Below, piece by piece: positions 16,769-25,511 of a stretch of 64,000 nucleotides of DNA. The DNA lies in the NCBI GenBank assembly GCA_023414355.1, contig JAEZOB010000010.1, positions 92,062 through 156,061 on the forward strand, in the 5' to 3' direction. The first letter of the stretch is position 1; each line of letters starts with the position of its first letter. The position numbers and the translations under genes were made by a program. The notes beneath the pieces were generated by a model. That model ran no database searches. It saw only the letters and a list, made by a program, of their open reading frames with translations, and was not told the origin of the DNA. The DNA is from Bacillota bacterium. GTDB taxonomy: Bacteria; Bacillota; Clostridia; Lachnospirales; Lachnospiraceae.

Positions 16769-17992
16769 TTATGAACGATAATCCGCATTAATCTTTACAT
16801 AATCATAAGTAAGATCGCAGCCCCAGGCTGTGGCGGAAGCCTCTCCTGCTTTCAGATCTGCGGTCGCGGTGACTACCTTCCCCTTCAGAATCTTGGTTGC
16901 AAACTCTTCAGAGTAATCACAGGCCATACCGTTTTCTACCAGCTTCAGCTTTCCTTCTTCACTTTCAATAGATAACTCCACCTGATCAGGATCAAATTCC
17001 ACTCCCGAATAACCCATGGCACATAGAATACGTCCCCAGTTTGCATCATTACCGAATACAGCTGACTTCACAAGATTAGAAGTAATAACGGACTTACTGA
17101 GCAGTACTGCTGCTTCCTCAGTGGGTGCTCCCGTGATTACTACTTCAAGAAGCTTTGTGGCACCTTCCCCGTCTGCAGCGATCTTCTTAGCAAGATCAGT
17201 CGTTACAATATTCAGCGCCTGGCAGAAGATTGCATAGTCTTCATTCTTCTCGGTAATCTCTTTATTGCCCGCAAGGCCGTTCGCTAAAAGCAATAAAGAA
17301 TCATTTGTAGAAGTATCCCGATCCACGCTGATCATATTGAAGCTGCGCTTCACATCGGCGCTCAAAGCCTCCTGCATCAGCTCCTTACTGATATTCAAAT
17401 CCGTTGTCACAACACTAAGCATGGTAGCCATATTGGGATGAATCATGCCTGAACCTTTAGCCATACCGCCAAGTGTAACTTCCTTTCCGTCAACCATAAA
17501 GGTTACAGCACATTCCTTGGAATATGTATCCGTGGTCATGATTGCTTCGGCAGCTGAAGCTCCTGCTGCTCTTCCGTCCTTTAAATCAGTTGCAAGGAGC
17601 TTCGCTCCTTCCACGATGACATCAATCGGCATCTGTTTTCCGATGACACCGGTGGATGCTGTATAGACCGAATTGACCGGAATATTCATCGCTTTTGCTA
17701 CGGCCGCTGCCATTTTTTCATTATTTAAATCACCTTCTGCTCCGGTACAGGCATTTGCACAACCACTGTTTAAGACCACAGCCTGGACAAACTCGCTTTC
17801 CTTTGTTACCATCATGTCCCATTTTACAGGTGCAGCCTTAACGATATTGGTTGTAAAGGTTCCTGCTCCTTTGGCCGGTATTGTTGAATATACCAAAGCC
17901 ATGTCCTTACGCATCTTTTTGATTCCTGCAAATACACCTGCTGCCTGATATCCCTTTGCGGCTGTCACACCACCATCTATGCTCTTTATCAT
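16769..17992 (-). CDS. argJ: Bifunctional ornithine acetyltransferase / N-acetylglutamate synthase
   Basis: A 407-residue ArgJ. The autoprocessing motif GMIHPNMATML places nucleophile Thr190 at the junction of the alpha and beta chains. ArgJ moves the acetyl group from N-acetylornithine to glutamate, making the pathway cyclic; many clostridial forms also use acetyl-CoA. Start 17992 is chosen because GGAGGAGG sits 6-8 bases upstream, while the in-frame ATG 15 bases earlier lies within that sequence. It heads argJ-argB-argD. argC, normally adjacent, is not in the window. Confidence 0.95.
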   Translation of the reverse strand: MIKSIDGGVTAAKGYQAAGVFAGIKKMRKDMALVYSTIPAKGAGTFTTNIVKAAPVKWDMMVTKESEFVQAVVLNSGCANACTGAEGDLNNEKMAAAVAKAMNIPVNSVYTASTGVIGKQMPIDVIVEGAKLLATDLKDGRAAGASAAEAIMTTDTYSKECAVTFMVDGKEVTLGGMAKGSGMIHPNMATMLSVVTTDLNISKELMQEALSADVKRSFNMISVDRDTSTNDSLLLLANGLAGNKEITEKNEDYAIFCQALNIVTTDLAKKIAADGEGATKLLEVVITGAPTEEAAVLLSKSVITSNLVKSAVFGNDANWGRILCAMGYSGVEFDPDQVELSIESEEGKLKLVENGMACDYSEEFATKILKGKVVTATADLKAGEASATAWGCDLTYDYVKINADYRS

Positions 17993-18067
17993 ACAATCCT
18001 CCTCCATAATAATAAAAATTGTTGTAGAACTGAAAGGAGAATCTTCCTCCTTTTCCGAATTCTATCC

Positions 18068-18496
18068 TTATCTATTGTTCTCATCAATTACATATGCATA
18101 ATAATTTAAATTTTCACGTTTCTCAAAGCCATATGCACTCCAGAAGTGATTCCCCGGTTCATTATCTTGAAAACAAACCAAAGCGATCCTGCTGATCTTC
18201 TCCTTTTTCATCGCCTCGATCAGACAATCCGTCAATCTCGCGGCGATGCTACGTCTTCGGTAAGCCTCACTGACACAGGCATGGTAGATTGCACCCCGTC
18301 TTCCGTCATGACCGCCCAGGATAACACCGACAATGTGTCCATCCTCGATCGCCACAAAATTCGTCGTAGGGTTTCTTCGTATGAATTGCTCTATTCCTTC
18401 TCTTGAGTCATCCATACTGCGAAGTCCTACACCCGGAGTCCTCTTCCAAAGATCAAATACCTCATCATAATCCTCCATTGTAAATTGCCGAATCAT
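18068..18496 (-). CDS. GNAT family N-acetyltransferase
   Basis: A 142-residue single-domain acetyltransferase: MIRQFTMEDYDEVFDLWKRT at the start, the acetyl-CoA binding loop in VSEAYRRRSIAARL, and a C-terminal YGFEKRENLNYYAY. It has a GGAGGTGAG ribosome binding site and is first in the transcription unit before argJ (75-base gap). A role in acetylating glutamate or an arginine intermediate is tempting from context, but the sequence does not show it. It could equally be a protein or small-molecule acetyltransferase co-transcribed by chance. Confidence 0.85.
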   Translation of the reverse strand: MIRQFTMEDYDEVFDLWKRTPGVGLRSMDDSREGIEQFIRRNPTTNFVAIEDGHIVGVILGGHDGRRGAIYHACVSEAYRRRSIAARLTDCLIEAMKKEKISRIALVCFQDNEPGNHFWSAYGFEKRENLNYYAYVIDENNR

Positions 18497-18567
18497 GATA
18501 GCTCACCTCCGTTGTATTTTGATACTTAAATAATTGTTTCTACAGTTTCAGGAAAAATTATTTTATA

Positions 18568-18643
18568 ATTATACATCCGGATTAAATTTTATGCAATACC
18601 TATTTTATTTTTTTTAATCAATATTAATGAGCATTTATTCATC
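18568..18643 (-). promoter_or_regulatory. Promoter of GNAT-argJBD unit with possible ARG box
   Basis: TTGCAT (18591-18596), 17 bases and a perfect TATAAT (18568-18573) on the minus strand. Upstream, 18626-18643 reads GATGAATAAATGCTCATT on the minus strand, 12 of 18 matches to the Bacillus ARG-box consensus CATGAATAAAAATTCAAG by hand count. The promoter is convincing; the ARG box is only suggestive in A+T-rich DNA. Confidence 0.6.
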
Positions 18644-19268
18644 CTAATTTTTTCAGATCAATGCCATGCTCCAGTAAGCTATCATATATTTTAGCGATCG
18701 GAAAACCTACTATATTATAATAATCTCCGATAATCTCACTAATATAGATACCGAATTTTCCCTGAATGGCATACGCTCCGGCCTTATCCATTGGTTCTCC
18801 CGTTGCGATATAATCTGTGATCTGCTCCTCAGAAAGGGGGCGGACAACTACCTTAGTACATACTGCGAGGCTCCATTCCTCTTCTGAACCATCTGCTTTC
18901 ATTATAAGGATACTAACTCCTGTATATACCTCATGGGTGTCATCGGAAAGGAGTCTCAGCATCCTGGCTGCATCCTGTTCATTCTTTGGCTTTCCCATCA
19001 CATGCTCTTCATAGAACACCATGGTATCGGCAGCGATAATAATATAATCCGGCCGCTCTCCCTGCTGTTCCTTCTCCTCTGCGAGCATTTTTATCTGGGG
19101 TAGTACCGCATGGGCTTTTAAACCTGCAAGGGCTTGTACCATCTCAGCCGGTACTGTTTCCACAGTCTCCTCTTTCACATCCGCAGAGATAACCTGATAA
19201 GGGATGCCCATGGTTTCCATGATTTCTTTTCTTCTAGGTGATCCTGACGCTAATATAATATGATACAT
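18639..19268 (-). CDS. maf: Maf family nucleotide pyrophosphatase
   Basis: A 209-residue Maf protein beginning MYHIILASGSPRRKEIM, with the SGSPRR signature, the central IIAADTMV acidic motif and the C-terminal GEPMDKAGAYAIQGKFG. Maf enzymes hydrolyse dTTP, UTP or modified nucleotides to monophosphates and affect septum formation in Bacillus. The start at 19268 follows GGAGG with a 6-base gap. It is transcribed away from argG and just upstream of the arg operon promoter. Confidence 0.94.
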   Translation of the reverse strand: MYHIILASGSPRRKEIMETMGIPYQVISADVKEETVETVPAEMVQALAGLKAHAVLPQIKMLAEEKEQQGERPDYIIIAADTMVFYEEHVMGKPKNEQDAARMLRLLSDDTHEVYTGVSILIMKADGSEEEWSLAVCTKVVVRPLSEEQITDYIATGEPMDKAGAYAIQGKFGIYISEIIGDYYNIVGFPIAKIYDSLLEHGIDLKKLG

Positions 19269-19311
19269 AATAATCCTCCATTCTATCAACATTGTCTTAT
19301 ATTAAAGGAGT

Positions 19312-19372
19312 GAAGAGTACAAAGTGAATACCATAAATGCGAAGCATGTACTATAATTCAAGAATACTCTTC
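19312..19372. other. Nested inverted repeats upstream of argG
   Basis: Three sets of arms are nested: GAAGAGTA (19312-19319) with TACTCTTC (19365-19372), TGAAT with ATTCA, and ATGC with GCAT around GAA. Together they make a 61-base interrupted hairpin between the divergent maf and argG genes. It could be a 5' leader structure or a remnant element. The A+T-rich stretch 19441-19458 further downstream matches the ARG-box consensus at 13 of 18 positions, which is weak. Confidence 0.4.
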
Positions 19373-19577
19373 ATTCCGGTCTTACTTTCATTATATAAAA
19401 TATAAATCATATGTAAAGCGCTGAAATATTTATTTGTATTTTTATACTTTTATTCATTTTTACTATTGAATAATAATAAAATATGTTGTATATTTAATCA
19501 CATAAATCAATGTTCAGCTTAATCAATGAGATTAAAATGATAAGAATCATAGAAATAATATCATGGAGGTAATGTAT

Positions 19578-20789
19578 ATGAAGGAAAAGGTTATTCTTGC
19601 TTACTCCGGTGGTCTTGATACTACCGCTATCATTCCCTGGTTAAAGGAGAATTATGATTACGAGGTTGTCTGTGTCTGTATCGACGTAGGACAGGGTAAC
19701 GAACTGGATGGTCTGGAGGAAAGAGCAAAATTATCCGGTGCGACCAAGCTTTATATTGAAGATGTTGTAGATGAATTTGTGAATGATTATGTTATGCCTT
19801 GTGTTAAGGCCAATGCCGTATATGAGAATAAGTATCTGCTCGGAACCTCCATGGCGAGACCTGTCATTGCAAAAAGATTAGTGGAGATTGCCAGAATAGA
19901 AGGTGCTACTGCTATCTGCCATGGTGCTACCGGTAAGGGTAATGACCAGGTTCGTTTTGAATTAACCATCAAAGCTCTGGCTCCCGATTTAAAAATAATT
20001 GCTCCCTGGAGAATTTGGACAATGGCTTCCCGTGAAGAAGAGATTGAATACTGTGCAAAGCACAGCATTAACCTCCCCTTCTCTGCTGATAACAGTTACT
20101 CCCGTGACCGTAACCTCTGGCACATCAGCCATGAGGGGCTGGAGCTTGAGTCTCCGTCCAATGCACCGAATTATGATCACCTCCTTGTCCTCGGCGTCTC
20201 TCCTGAGAAGGCTCCCGAGGAAGGTGAGACCCTCAGTCTTTCCTTTGAGAAAGGTATTCCTACTGCTCTGAACGGTAAGAAGATGCCTGCAGTCGATATC
20301 ATTAAGGAATTGAATACCATTGGTGGCAAACATGGCGTAGGTATCGTCGATATCGTTGAAAACCGTGTTGTAGGTATGAAATCCCGTGGTGTTTACGAGA
20401 CTCCGGGTGGAACAATCCTGATGGAGGCACATATGCAGTTAGAGGAATTGATTCTCGACCGTGCTACCCTGACCGCCAAGAAAGAGGTTGGAAACCGTTT
20501 TGCCGATATCGTATATGAAGGAAAATGGTTCACACCACTCAGAGAAGCATATCAGGCTTTCGTAGATGTGACACAGGAGTATGTTACCGGAGAAGTAAAA
20601 TTAAAGCTTTATAAGGGAAATATCATCAAACAGGGAACCACTTCCCCGTATTCCTTATACAACGAAAGTATTGCTTCCTTCACAACAGGTGATCTTTATA
20701 ATCATCACGATGCAGAAGGCTTCATTAATCTCTTCGGCCTCTCCTTAAAGGTTCGTGCTATGAAGATGGCTTCTCTAGACCAGAAATAA
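19578..20789 (+). CDS. argG: Argininosuccinate synthase
   Basis: A 403-residue ATP-dependent ligase joining citrulline and aspartate. The ATP loop AYSGGLDTTA opens the protein, and the citrulline/aspartate-binding region GNDQVRFELT and the C-terminal KLYKGNI segment are present. Start ATG 19578 lies 8 bases after GGAGG; the ATG at 19563 belongs to the ribosome binding site region. It is transcribed alone, divergent from maf and the argJBD unit. argH is not adjacent. A terminator follows. Confidence 0.96.
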   Translation: MKEKVILAYSGGLDTTAIIPWLKENYDYEVVCVCIDVGQGNELDGLEERAKLSGATKLYIEDVVDEFVNDYVMPCVKANAVYENKYLLGTSMARPVIAKRLVEIARIEGATAICHGATGKGNDQVRFELTIKALAPDLKIIAPWRIWTMASREEEIEYCAKHSINLPFSADNSYSRDRNLWHISHEGLELESPSNAPNYDHLLVLGVSPEKAPEEGETLSLSFEKGIPTALNGKKMPAVDIIKELNTIGGKHGVGIVDIVENRVVGMKSRGVYETPGGTILMEAHMQLEELILDRATLTAKKEVGNRFADIVYEGKWFTPLREAYQAFVDVTQEYVTGEVKLKLYKGNIIKQGTTSPYSLYNESIASFTTGDLYNHHDAEGFINLFGLSLKVRAMKMASLDQK

Positions 20790-20852
20790 GCTTAGTATTA
20801 TCTGATATTTCAATATCAGTTTTGCAATCATCCTGTAAGATATGTATTTATA

Positions 20853-20928
20853 AGGCTGAAGTTACTGCTCCCACGATCAAAGCAGGCGCTTCAGCCTTTT
20901 TGTTCTTTACAGGAGCTTCAGCCTTTTT
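20853..20928 (+). terminator. argG terminator with duplicated 3' arm
   Basis: AGGCTGAAG (20853-20861) pairs with CTTCAGCCT (20889-20897), followed by TTTTT. The 3' arm and T-run (CTTCAGCCTTTTT) recur at 20916-20928, giving two possible partners for one 5' arm. Confidence 0.75.
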
Positions 20929-21055
20929 GCTCTTTTCTAGCTCTATACTTATTTCTCATTTCTTCAGTTATTTCCCATTTCTTAGCTTATTTCTCTACAT
21001 CTTCCGTTATCCTACTGTTCTGAAGCTGATGATTCATGTACTTAATACTCATTAC

Positions 21056-21973
21056 TTAGAAATTCATATGCTGTTTCAAAAATCCTTCCACAATCCTCTC
21101 ATACCCGTGCCTGTTGATGCAATAGCTTTGTACATGTCTGGCTCCTGCCACCAGAAAGATTGCTTTATTCTTTCTCTTTGTAGCATATAGCTCTCTGGAC
21201 ATATCAGCCGGAACCAGATTATCGATCTTCCCGTGAATGAACAGAACAGGTGTATCAGTCTTTCTCACCGCTTTGATTGGAGCCACTTCCTTGTAACGGA
21301 ATCCGGCACGTAGCCAGGTAAGACAACTCACGATAGGAATCAATCTACAGGGTAAGTGATAAAACTGTTTCATCTGATGCTGCAGCAGTTCTGTCAAATC
21401 GGAATACGCGCTATCGGCAATCGTAGCGCTTACCCGGGGATCTATCCCCAGGTGCATCAACACCGTTGCCGCTCCCATAGATTCTCCATGTGTTACGATC
21501 TGACAATCCGGATATCTCCTTCTGCACCAGTCTACCACTTTCTTCAAATCATATCTTTCATAATAGCCCATTGAAGTACATGCCCTTCCACTCATTCCAT
21601 GATTACGATGGTCATACAACACGACTGCAAAGCCTAAACGAAGATAAAGGCTGATATACTTAATGCAGCTATATCTGGCATATCCCAGACCATGACATAG
21701 GATAACGATTCTCTTCTCTTCAAAAGGATGTTCAACAGTATCTGTTGCTTCGCTAACGCGATCCTCAATTCGCTCACAAAACAGGCGATACCCATAATCT
21801 GATTGAAGGGTAAATGAATGCTTCTTCCACTGCCGATATGCTGCTTCATCCAGCTTCCCACATCGAACCTCTCTCCGAAAGCCTCGTCTGTAAGACAGCA
21901 TTCGTGGTTTCATAATCAGATTAGAAAGGCACCAAAGCCACTCACAAATCCATACGATTATCCATTTCATCAT
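21056..21973 (-). CDS. Membrane-anchored alpha/beta hydrolase
   Basis: A 305-residue serine hydrolase. An N-terminal hydrophobic segment (MMKWIIVWICEWLWCL) is followed by a hydrolase fold with oxyanion region LCHGLG, nucleophile elbow HGESMGA, Asp in GKIDNLVP and His in GARHVQS. The pattern resembles the YqkD/Bem46-type hydrolases of Firmicutes. The substrate is unknown. A ribosome binding site (GAGGTG) precedes the chosen ATG at 21973. It is convergent with argG and separated from it by the argG terminator. Confidence 0.88.
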   Translation of the reverse strand: MMKWIIVWICEWLWCLSNLIMKPRMLSYRRGFRREVRCGKLDEAAYRQWKKHSFTLQSDYGYRLFCERIEDRVSEATDTVEHPFEEKRIVILCHGLGYARYSCIKYISLYLRLGFAVVLYDHRNHGMSGRACTSMGYYERYDLKKVVDWCRRRYPDCQIVTHGESMGAATVLMHLGIDPRVSATIADSAYSDLTELLQHQMKQFYHLPCRLIPIVSCLTWLRAGFRYKEVAPIKAVRKTDTPVLFIHGKIDNLVPADMSRELYATKRKNKAIFLVAGARHVQSYCINRHGYERIVEGFLKQHMNF

Positions 21974-22074
21974 TCCTGCCACCTCTTTCTCCGAAATACA
22001 CTATATTACTGTATAGGATGGTTCATATCACAGTGGACTATACCTTCATGAAAAGTGGCTATTTAACATAAATG

Positions 22075-22122
22075 AAAAGAACTGCAAAACTCGCTCTCTA
22101 TAGCGAACTTCGCAGTTCTTTC
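22075..22122 (-). terminator. Terminator of the GDPD gene
   Basis: On the minus strand AAAGAACTGC pairs with GCAGTTCTTT. An inner TTCGCT/AGCGA pairing extends the stem, and TTTTCATTT follows. It lies about 50 bases past the stop of the glycerophosphodiesterase gene. Confidence 0.75.
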
Positions 22123-22169
22123 GATATGAAAGTGTTGTTGATAAACTTCCGATCTTCTCAGAAGGATCT

Positions 22170-22997
22170 TCACATTTCTTTTGGTATAAAGCTATCAAAG
22201 ATAAACAGTTCAAAATACTTTTTACTATGTTCCAATTCTTCCTGGGTTTTGATCGTCCACGCCACGGGCTTCGTACGATAAATCGTTCGGCAGAGCGTAA
22301 AGGATAGACTTTTCTTATATACATGATGATATGCGATAAAGTCGGGCTTCGTAAGAAAGTTCAATAACAGGTTTTTCAGCAGAAAAAATTGAAAACGATC
22401 CCCTTCCTCCTTCTCCTTAATAAAATCAGTAGCAAGCTGTCCCCTGATCACAGAAGGATAGTGCTTTTTATACCACTGTAATCCAAAAGGGTTAAAGGAT
22501 TCAATACAATAGAAGCCGCTATAGTTCTTCAAAAGATCAGAAACCTTACTGCATAGCCGATCCGGATTCCACGGAATCTTCAACTCGATAATTAACGGTA
22601 CTTTCCCCTGAATGAGCTCCAAGGTCTCTGAAAGTGTAGGTATCTTCTCCTTGGATTTGAACAGGTGATACTGTTCCAGCTCTGCATAGGTTAAGTCCGC
22701 TACCTTCACGTCGGTCTTACAAGCACGTCTTAAATTATAATCATGAAGGATAACAGGGACTTCATCCTTGGTCAGCTGAACATCGAGTTCAATGCCATAG
22801 CCCTTCTCAACTGCTAAGGCAAAAGCCTTCAGCGAATTTTCCGGAGCCTCCGTCTTGTTATTATGAAGCCCCCGATGTGCATACAGCCAGCCATCCATGC
22901 TCTTCGTCTGCGGGTTATGCCTAAGCTTCGGCATGATAGCCAACAGATATAATATGGTTATGATGATAGCGATTAGAATAATAATCTTTAGTAGCAT
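22170..22997 (-). CDS. Membrane-anchored glycerophosphodiester phosphodiesterase
   Basis: A 275-residue GDPD enzyme with one N-terminal membrane helix (LLKIIILIAIIITILYLLAI). The barrel shows catalytic AHRGLHNN (His-Arg), ENSLKAF, the metal-binding GIELDVQLTKD and HDYNLRR motifs, and late VAWTIKT. It hydrolyses glycerophosphodiesters to glycerol-3-phosphate and an alcohol, probably at the outer membrane face. Start 22997 is preferred over the ATG 12 bases upstream, which directly abuts the ribosome binding site. Confidence 0.92.
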   Translation of the reverse strand: MLLKIIILIAIIITILYLLAIMPKLRHNPQTKSMDGWLYAHRGLHNNKTEAPENSLKAFALAVEKGYGIELDVQLTKDEVPVILHDYNLRRACKTDVKVADLTYAELEQYHLFKSKEKIPTLSETLELIQGKVPLIIELKIPWNPDRLCSKVSDLLKNYSGFYCIESFNPFGLQWYKKHYPSVIRGQLATDFIKEKEEGDRFQFFLLKNLLLNFLTKPDFIAYHHVYKKSLSFTLCRTIYRTKPVAWTIKTQEELEHSKKYFELFIFDSFIPKEM

Positions 22998-23140
22998 AAT
23001 GATCCACATTCCTTCTTATGATTTTCGAATAAAGTGTCAGTAGATGTTATACAAATCTCAATATGTGAAAAGTATCGCAAGTGTTTTGTATGAATTGATC
23101 TGTACAATGTGTTAAAAGTGATATTCATGATTTGACGTGT

Positions 23141-23259
23141 ATTAAGTGTCAAAAGGTGCTGCGCACTCTTTTCAGAATACAAGCGATCGCTATTGCAAGC
23201 AAACTTACATAGTTATTGCTTGTATTCTGAAAGCACCTGCGGTGCTTTTGACACTTAAT
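23141..23259. repeat. Cruciform structured repeat, copy 1
   Basis: A closing stem pairs ATTAAGTGTCAAAAG (23141-23155) with CTTTTGACACTTAAT (23245-23259). Inside are a left mini-hairpin (GTGC TGC GCAC), a 15-bp central stem TTTCAGAATACAAGC/GCTTGTATTCTGAAA, and a right mini-hairpin (GCACC TGC GGTGC, 23233-23245). The loop includes GCTATTGCAAGC and CTTACATAG. The layout, size and core match a second copy at 35539-35655. It lies 100 bases downstream of the MFS gene. Degenerate short repeats (ATATACTG-type) follow at 23263-23315. Confidence 0.8.
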
Positions 23260-23358
23260 GATATATACTGTAATGATATATAGTAATTACATACGGTAAT
23301 CATATACTGCAATGCTACTTACTCTTTGAATAAGACTAAAATGATTTATTATTGACTC

Positions 23359-24651
23359 TTAATCCGGTGAATCGAAGTTCTCGAGCATATCCTTCTTTCT
23401 GATCGGTCTGGAGTCTCCATGCTTTACCTGAAGCATGGTGATCAGGGACGCGACTGAAAATAACAATGCATACGGGAACAGAGTCTTATAGGATACAAAT
23501 TCCAGCAACGAACCTGACAGGATCGGTGTCAGCACCTGTGCTGACATGGAGAAGGTATAATACAAGCCGGTATACTTACCGATATCTGAGCCTTTACACA
23601 TTTCCACCACCATCGGATAAGAATTGACATTAATCGCAGCCCAGCCGATACCGGTGAAGGCAAATACTACATTGATCAGTGGGGAATACGAGGTAAATAA
23701 GGCTCCACACAGATAAGAACCTGTCATCATCAGGATACCAGCAATAATGGTCTTTTTTCTACCGACGATACTTGCGATAATGCCAATCGGAATATAGCTG
23801 AAGATTGCAGCAATGGTCGCAAACAGCAGCGAGTCGGCAAATCCGCCGGTCTCCAGACCCCATATTTCTTCTGTATATCTGGAGTATGCTGTTGTTACAG
23901 CGTTATAAGCTGTAAACCATAAGAAGATGGAGGTTAACAGAAAGATAAAACTTCTTCTTACCGCTTTCGGCATCCCGTCAGTTGCTTCCTCAGAAATTGT
24001 TTGCGCTTCATCTGCTTCTTCCGCCTTATGTACTGCACCTGCCTCCAGATCTATTTCTTTAGACAACTTCTTCTCACGGATGATCAAAACCAACAGGATG
24101 ACTGCAATAACCATGATACCCGCAACAGATGCAAATAATGCTTTATAATCTGTTCCTTCTTTTACCAGGAGTTTTATCATGATCAGGGTATAGACACCAC
24201 CGATTGCCCCCATCAGGTTGATGACTGAATTAGCTTTGCTTCGGAGGGGCTTTGGAGTCAGATCCGGCATCAGAGCGACTGCCGGAGAACGGTAGGAGCC
24301 CATCGCCACCAGTACAATACCTAGAAAGATAACAAACAGAATCATACTTCCGGCTTTATTGGCAATCGGAAGCAGTGTCATGGAAATAACTGCCACAACT
24401 GTACCACCTATGATAAAGGGTGTCCTTTTCCCTAAAGGAGTATCAATTTTATCAGAAAATGTACCAAATAACGGCAACAAAAATAATGCAAGAATATTGT
24501 CGAGTGCCATCAGCACACCTGTCACTGTCTCCCCCAGACCAAATGTGTTCTTCAGCATCAAAGGTATGATATTATCATACATCTGCCAAAAGGCACAGAT
24601 TGAAAGAAATGCAAGCCCCACAAAGAATGTCCTTTTATAGTTCAGTCTCAT
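23359..24651 (-). CDS. MFS transporter (SLC45/sugar-type)
   Basis: A 430-residue, 12-helix major facilitator protein. Start 24651 follows AAGGAGG, and the N-terminus reads MRLNYKRTFFVGLAF. The loop GTFSDKIDTPLGKRTPFI after helix 2 is the motif of the MFS/sugar-transport group related to SLC45 and GPH carriers. A charged cytoplasmic loop (about residues 195-225) separates the halves. The substrate is probably a sugar or small organic compound, not determinable here. It is preceded 90 bases upstream by the TrmH gene in the same orientation. Confidence 0.88.
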   Translation of the reverse strand: MRLNYKRTFFVGLAFLSICAFWQMYDNIIPLMLKNTFGLGETVTGVLMALDNILALFLLPLFGTFSDKIDTPLGKRTPFIIGGTVVAVISMTLLPIANKAGSMILFVIFLGIVLVAMGSYRSPAVALMPDLTPKPLRSKANSVINLMGAIGGVYTLIMIKLLVKEGTDYKALFASVAGIMVIAVILLVLIIREKKLSKEIDLEAGAVHKAEEADEAQTISEEATDGMPKAVRRSFIFLLTSIFLWFTAYNAVTTAYSRYTEEIWGLETGGFADSLLFATIAAIFSYIPIGIIASIVGRKKTIIAGILMMTGSYLCGALFTSYSPLINVVFAFTGIGWAAINVNSYPMVVEMCKGSDIGKYTGLYYTFSMSAQVLTPILSGSLLEFVSYKTLFPYALLFSVASLITMLQVKHGDSRPIRKKDMLENFDSPD

Positions 24652-24738
24652 ACAGCCTCCTTCTGCCTGGTTCACAGGCAAACCCCATTTTTATTTTGTT
24701 TCAGGAGCCAAGTCATCATCCAAACCTGGTTTCCCGAA

Positions 24739-25491
24739 TCAATTCTGATTTGAGAATACATATGCCCCGATTCCGACTGCAATTGTAAGATTCAGGGAAT
24801 CAACCTCCGGTGTCTGAGGAATAAAGATACTTGTTCCAACTTCCAGATAAGAAGCATCCAGCCCGGTTGCTTCATTTCCGAAAACCAGAGAATAAAGCTT
24901 AGACTTCGGACAATCCTTCAGAGTAAGCGTGTTCTCCCCATTCAGCATAAAGGTGAACACCTCATGCTGCTCGAATTCTTTCCGGTATTCTGTAAAGTTC
25001 TCGTAATGTCTGAAGTTCAAATGAAACAATGCCCCCATGGAGGACCGCACCGTCTTCGGATTAAAAATATCCGCTCCCGGCAGAATGATTGCAACATCAC
25101 AGATACCAAAGCCTACGGCTGTTCGAAGTATGGTTCCCAGATTACCCATATTACTGGGATTAACAAGGACAATATGCGGACGGTCAGCCCGAAGTCTGCA
25201 ATCGTACTTATCAAATACTCCTGCTACATAACAATTCTCTTTATCACTGATCTTTGCGATCAGCTTATTATTCTCTTCCACCTGGATACCGTATTGTTTG
25301 CACAGCTTTTTCAGCTTTTCCATATCCGTAAAGCTGCTGTCCGTTAAGACCTTCCTTACGATTTCCGGTCTGTTCTTAATCAACTCAAAGGTCGGAAAAG
25401 CACCTAACGTATAGGAATAGTCCGAATCCTTCTTATAGGGCTTGATTTGATTATGTTCCTGGCTTCCAACCGAATTCTTATCTTTATTCAC
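24739..25491 (-). CDS. TrmH/SpoU family RNA 2'-O-methyltransferase
   Basis: A 250-residue SPOUT methyltransferase. The three knot motifs are visible: NMGNLGTILRTAVGFG, LVFGNEATGL and SLNLTIAVGIGAY. About 90 extra N-terminal residues precede the catalytic domain. It should methylate a ribose 2'-OH in rRNA or tRNA using S-adenosylmethionine. The start is GTG 25491, with GGAGG seven bases upstream. It lies 20 bases after the sugar isomerase-like gene and is probably co-transcribed with it. Confidence 0.9.
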   Translation of the reverse strand: MNKDKNSVGSQEHNQIKPYKKDSDYSYTLGAFPTFELIKNRPEIVRKVLTDSSFTDMEKLKKLCKQYGIQVEENNKLIAKISDKENCYVAGVFDKYDCRLRADRPHIVLVNPSNMGNLGTILRTAVGFGICDVAIILPGADIFNPKTVRSSMGALFHLNFRHYENFTEYRKEFEQHEVFTFMLNGENTLTLKDCPKSKLYSLVFGNEATGLDASYLEVGTSIFIPQTPEVDSLNLTIAVGIGAYVFSNQN

Positions 25492-25511
25492 GCAGTAACC
25501 TCCAGTTAATG

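Noticed and set aside
19441..19458. ARG box before argG
   Set aside because: 13 of 18 matches in very A+T-rich DNA is too weak to claim.
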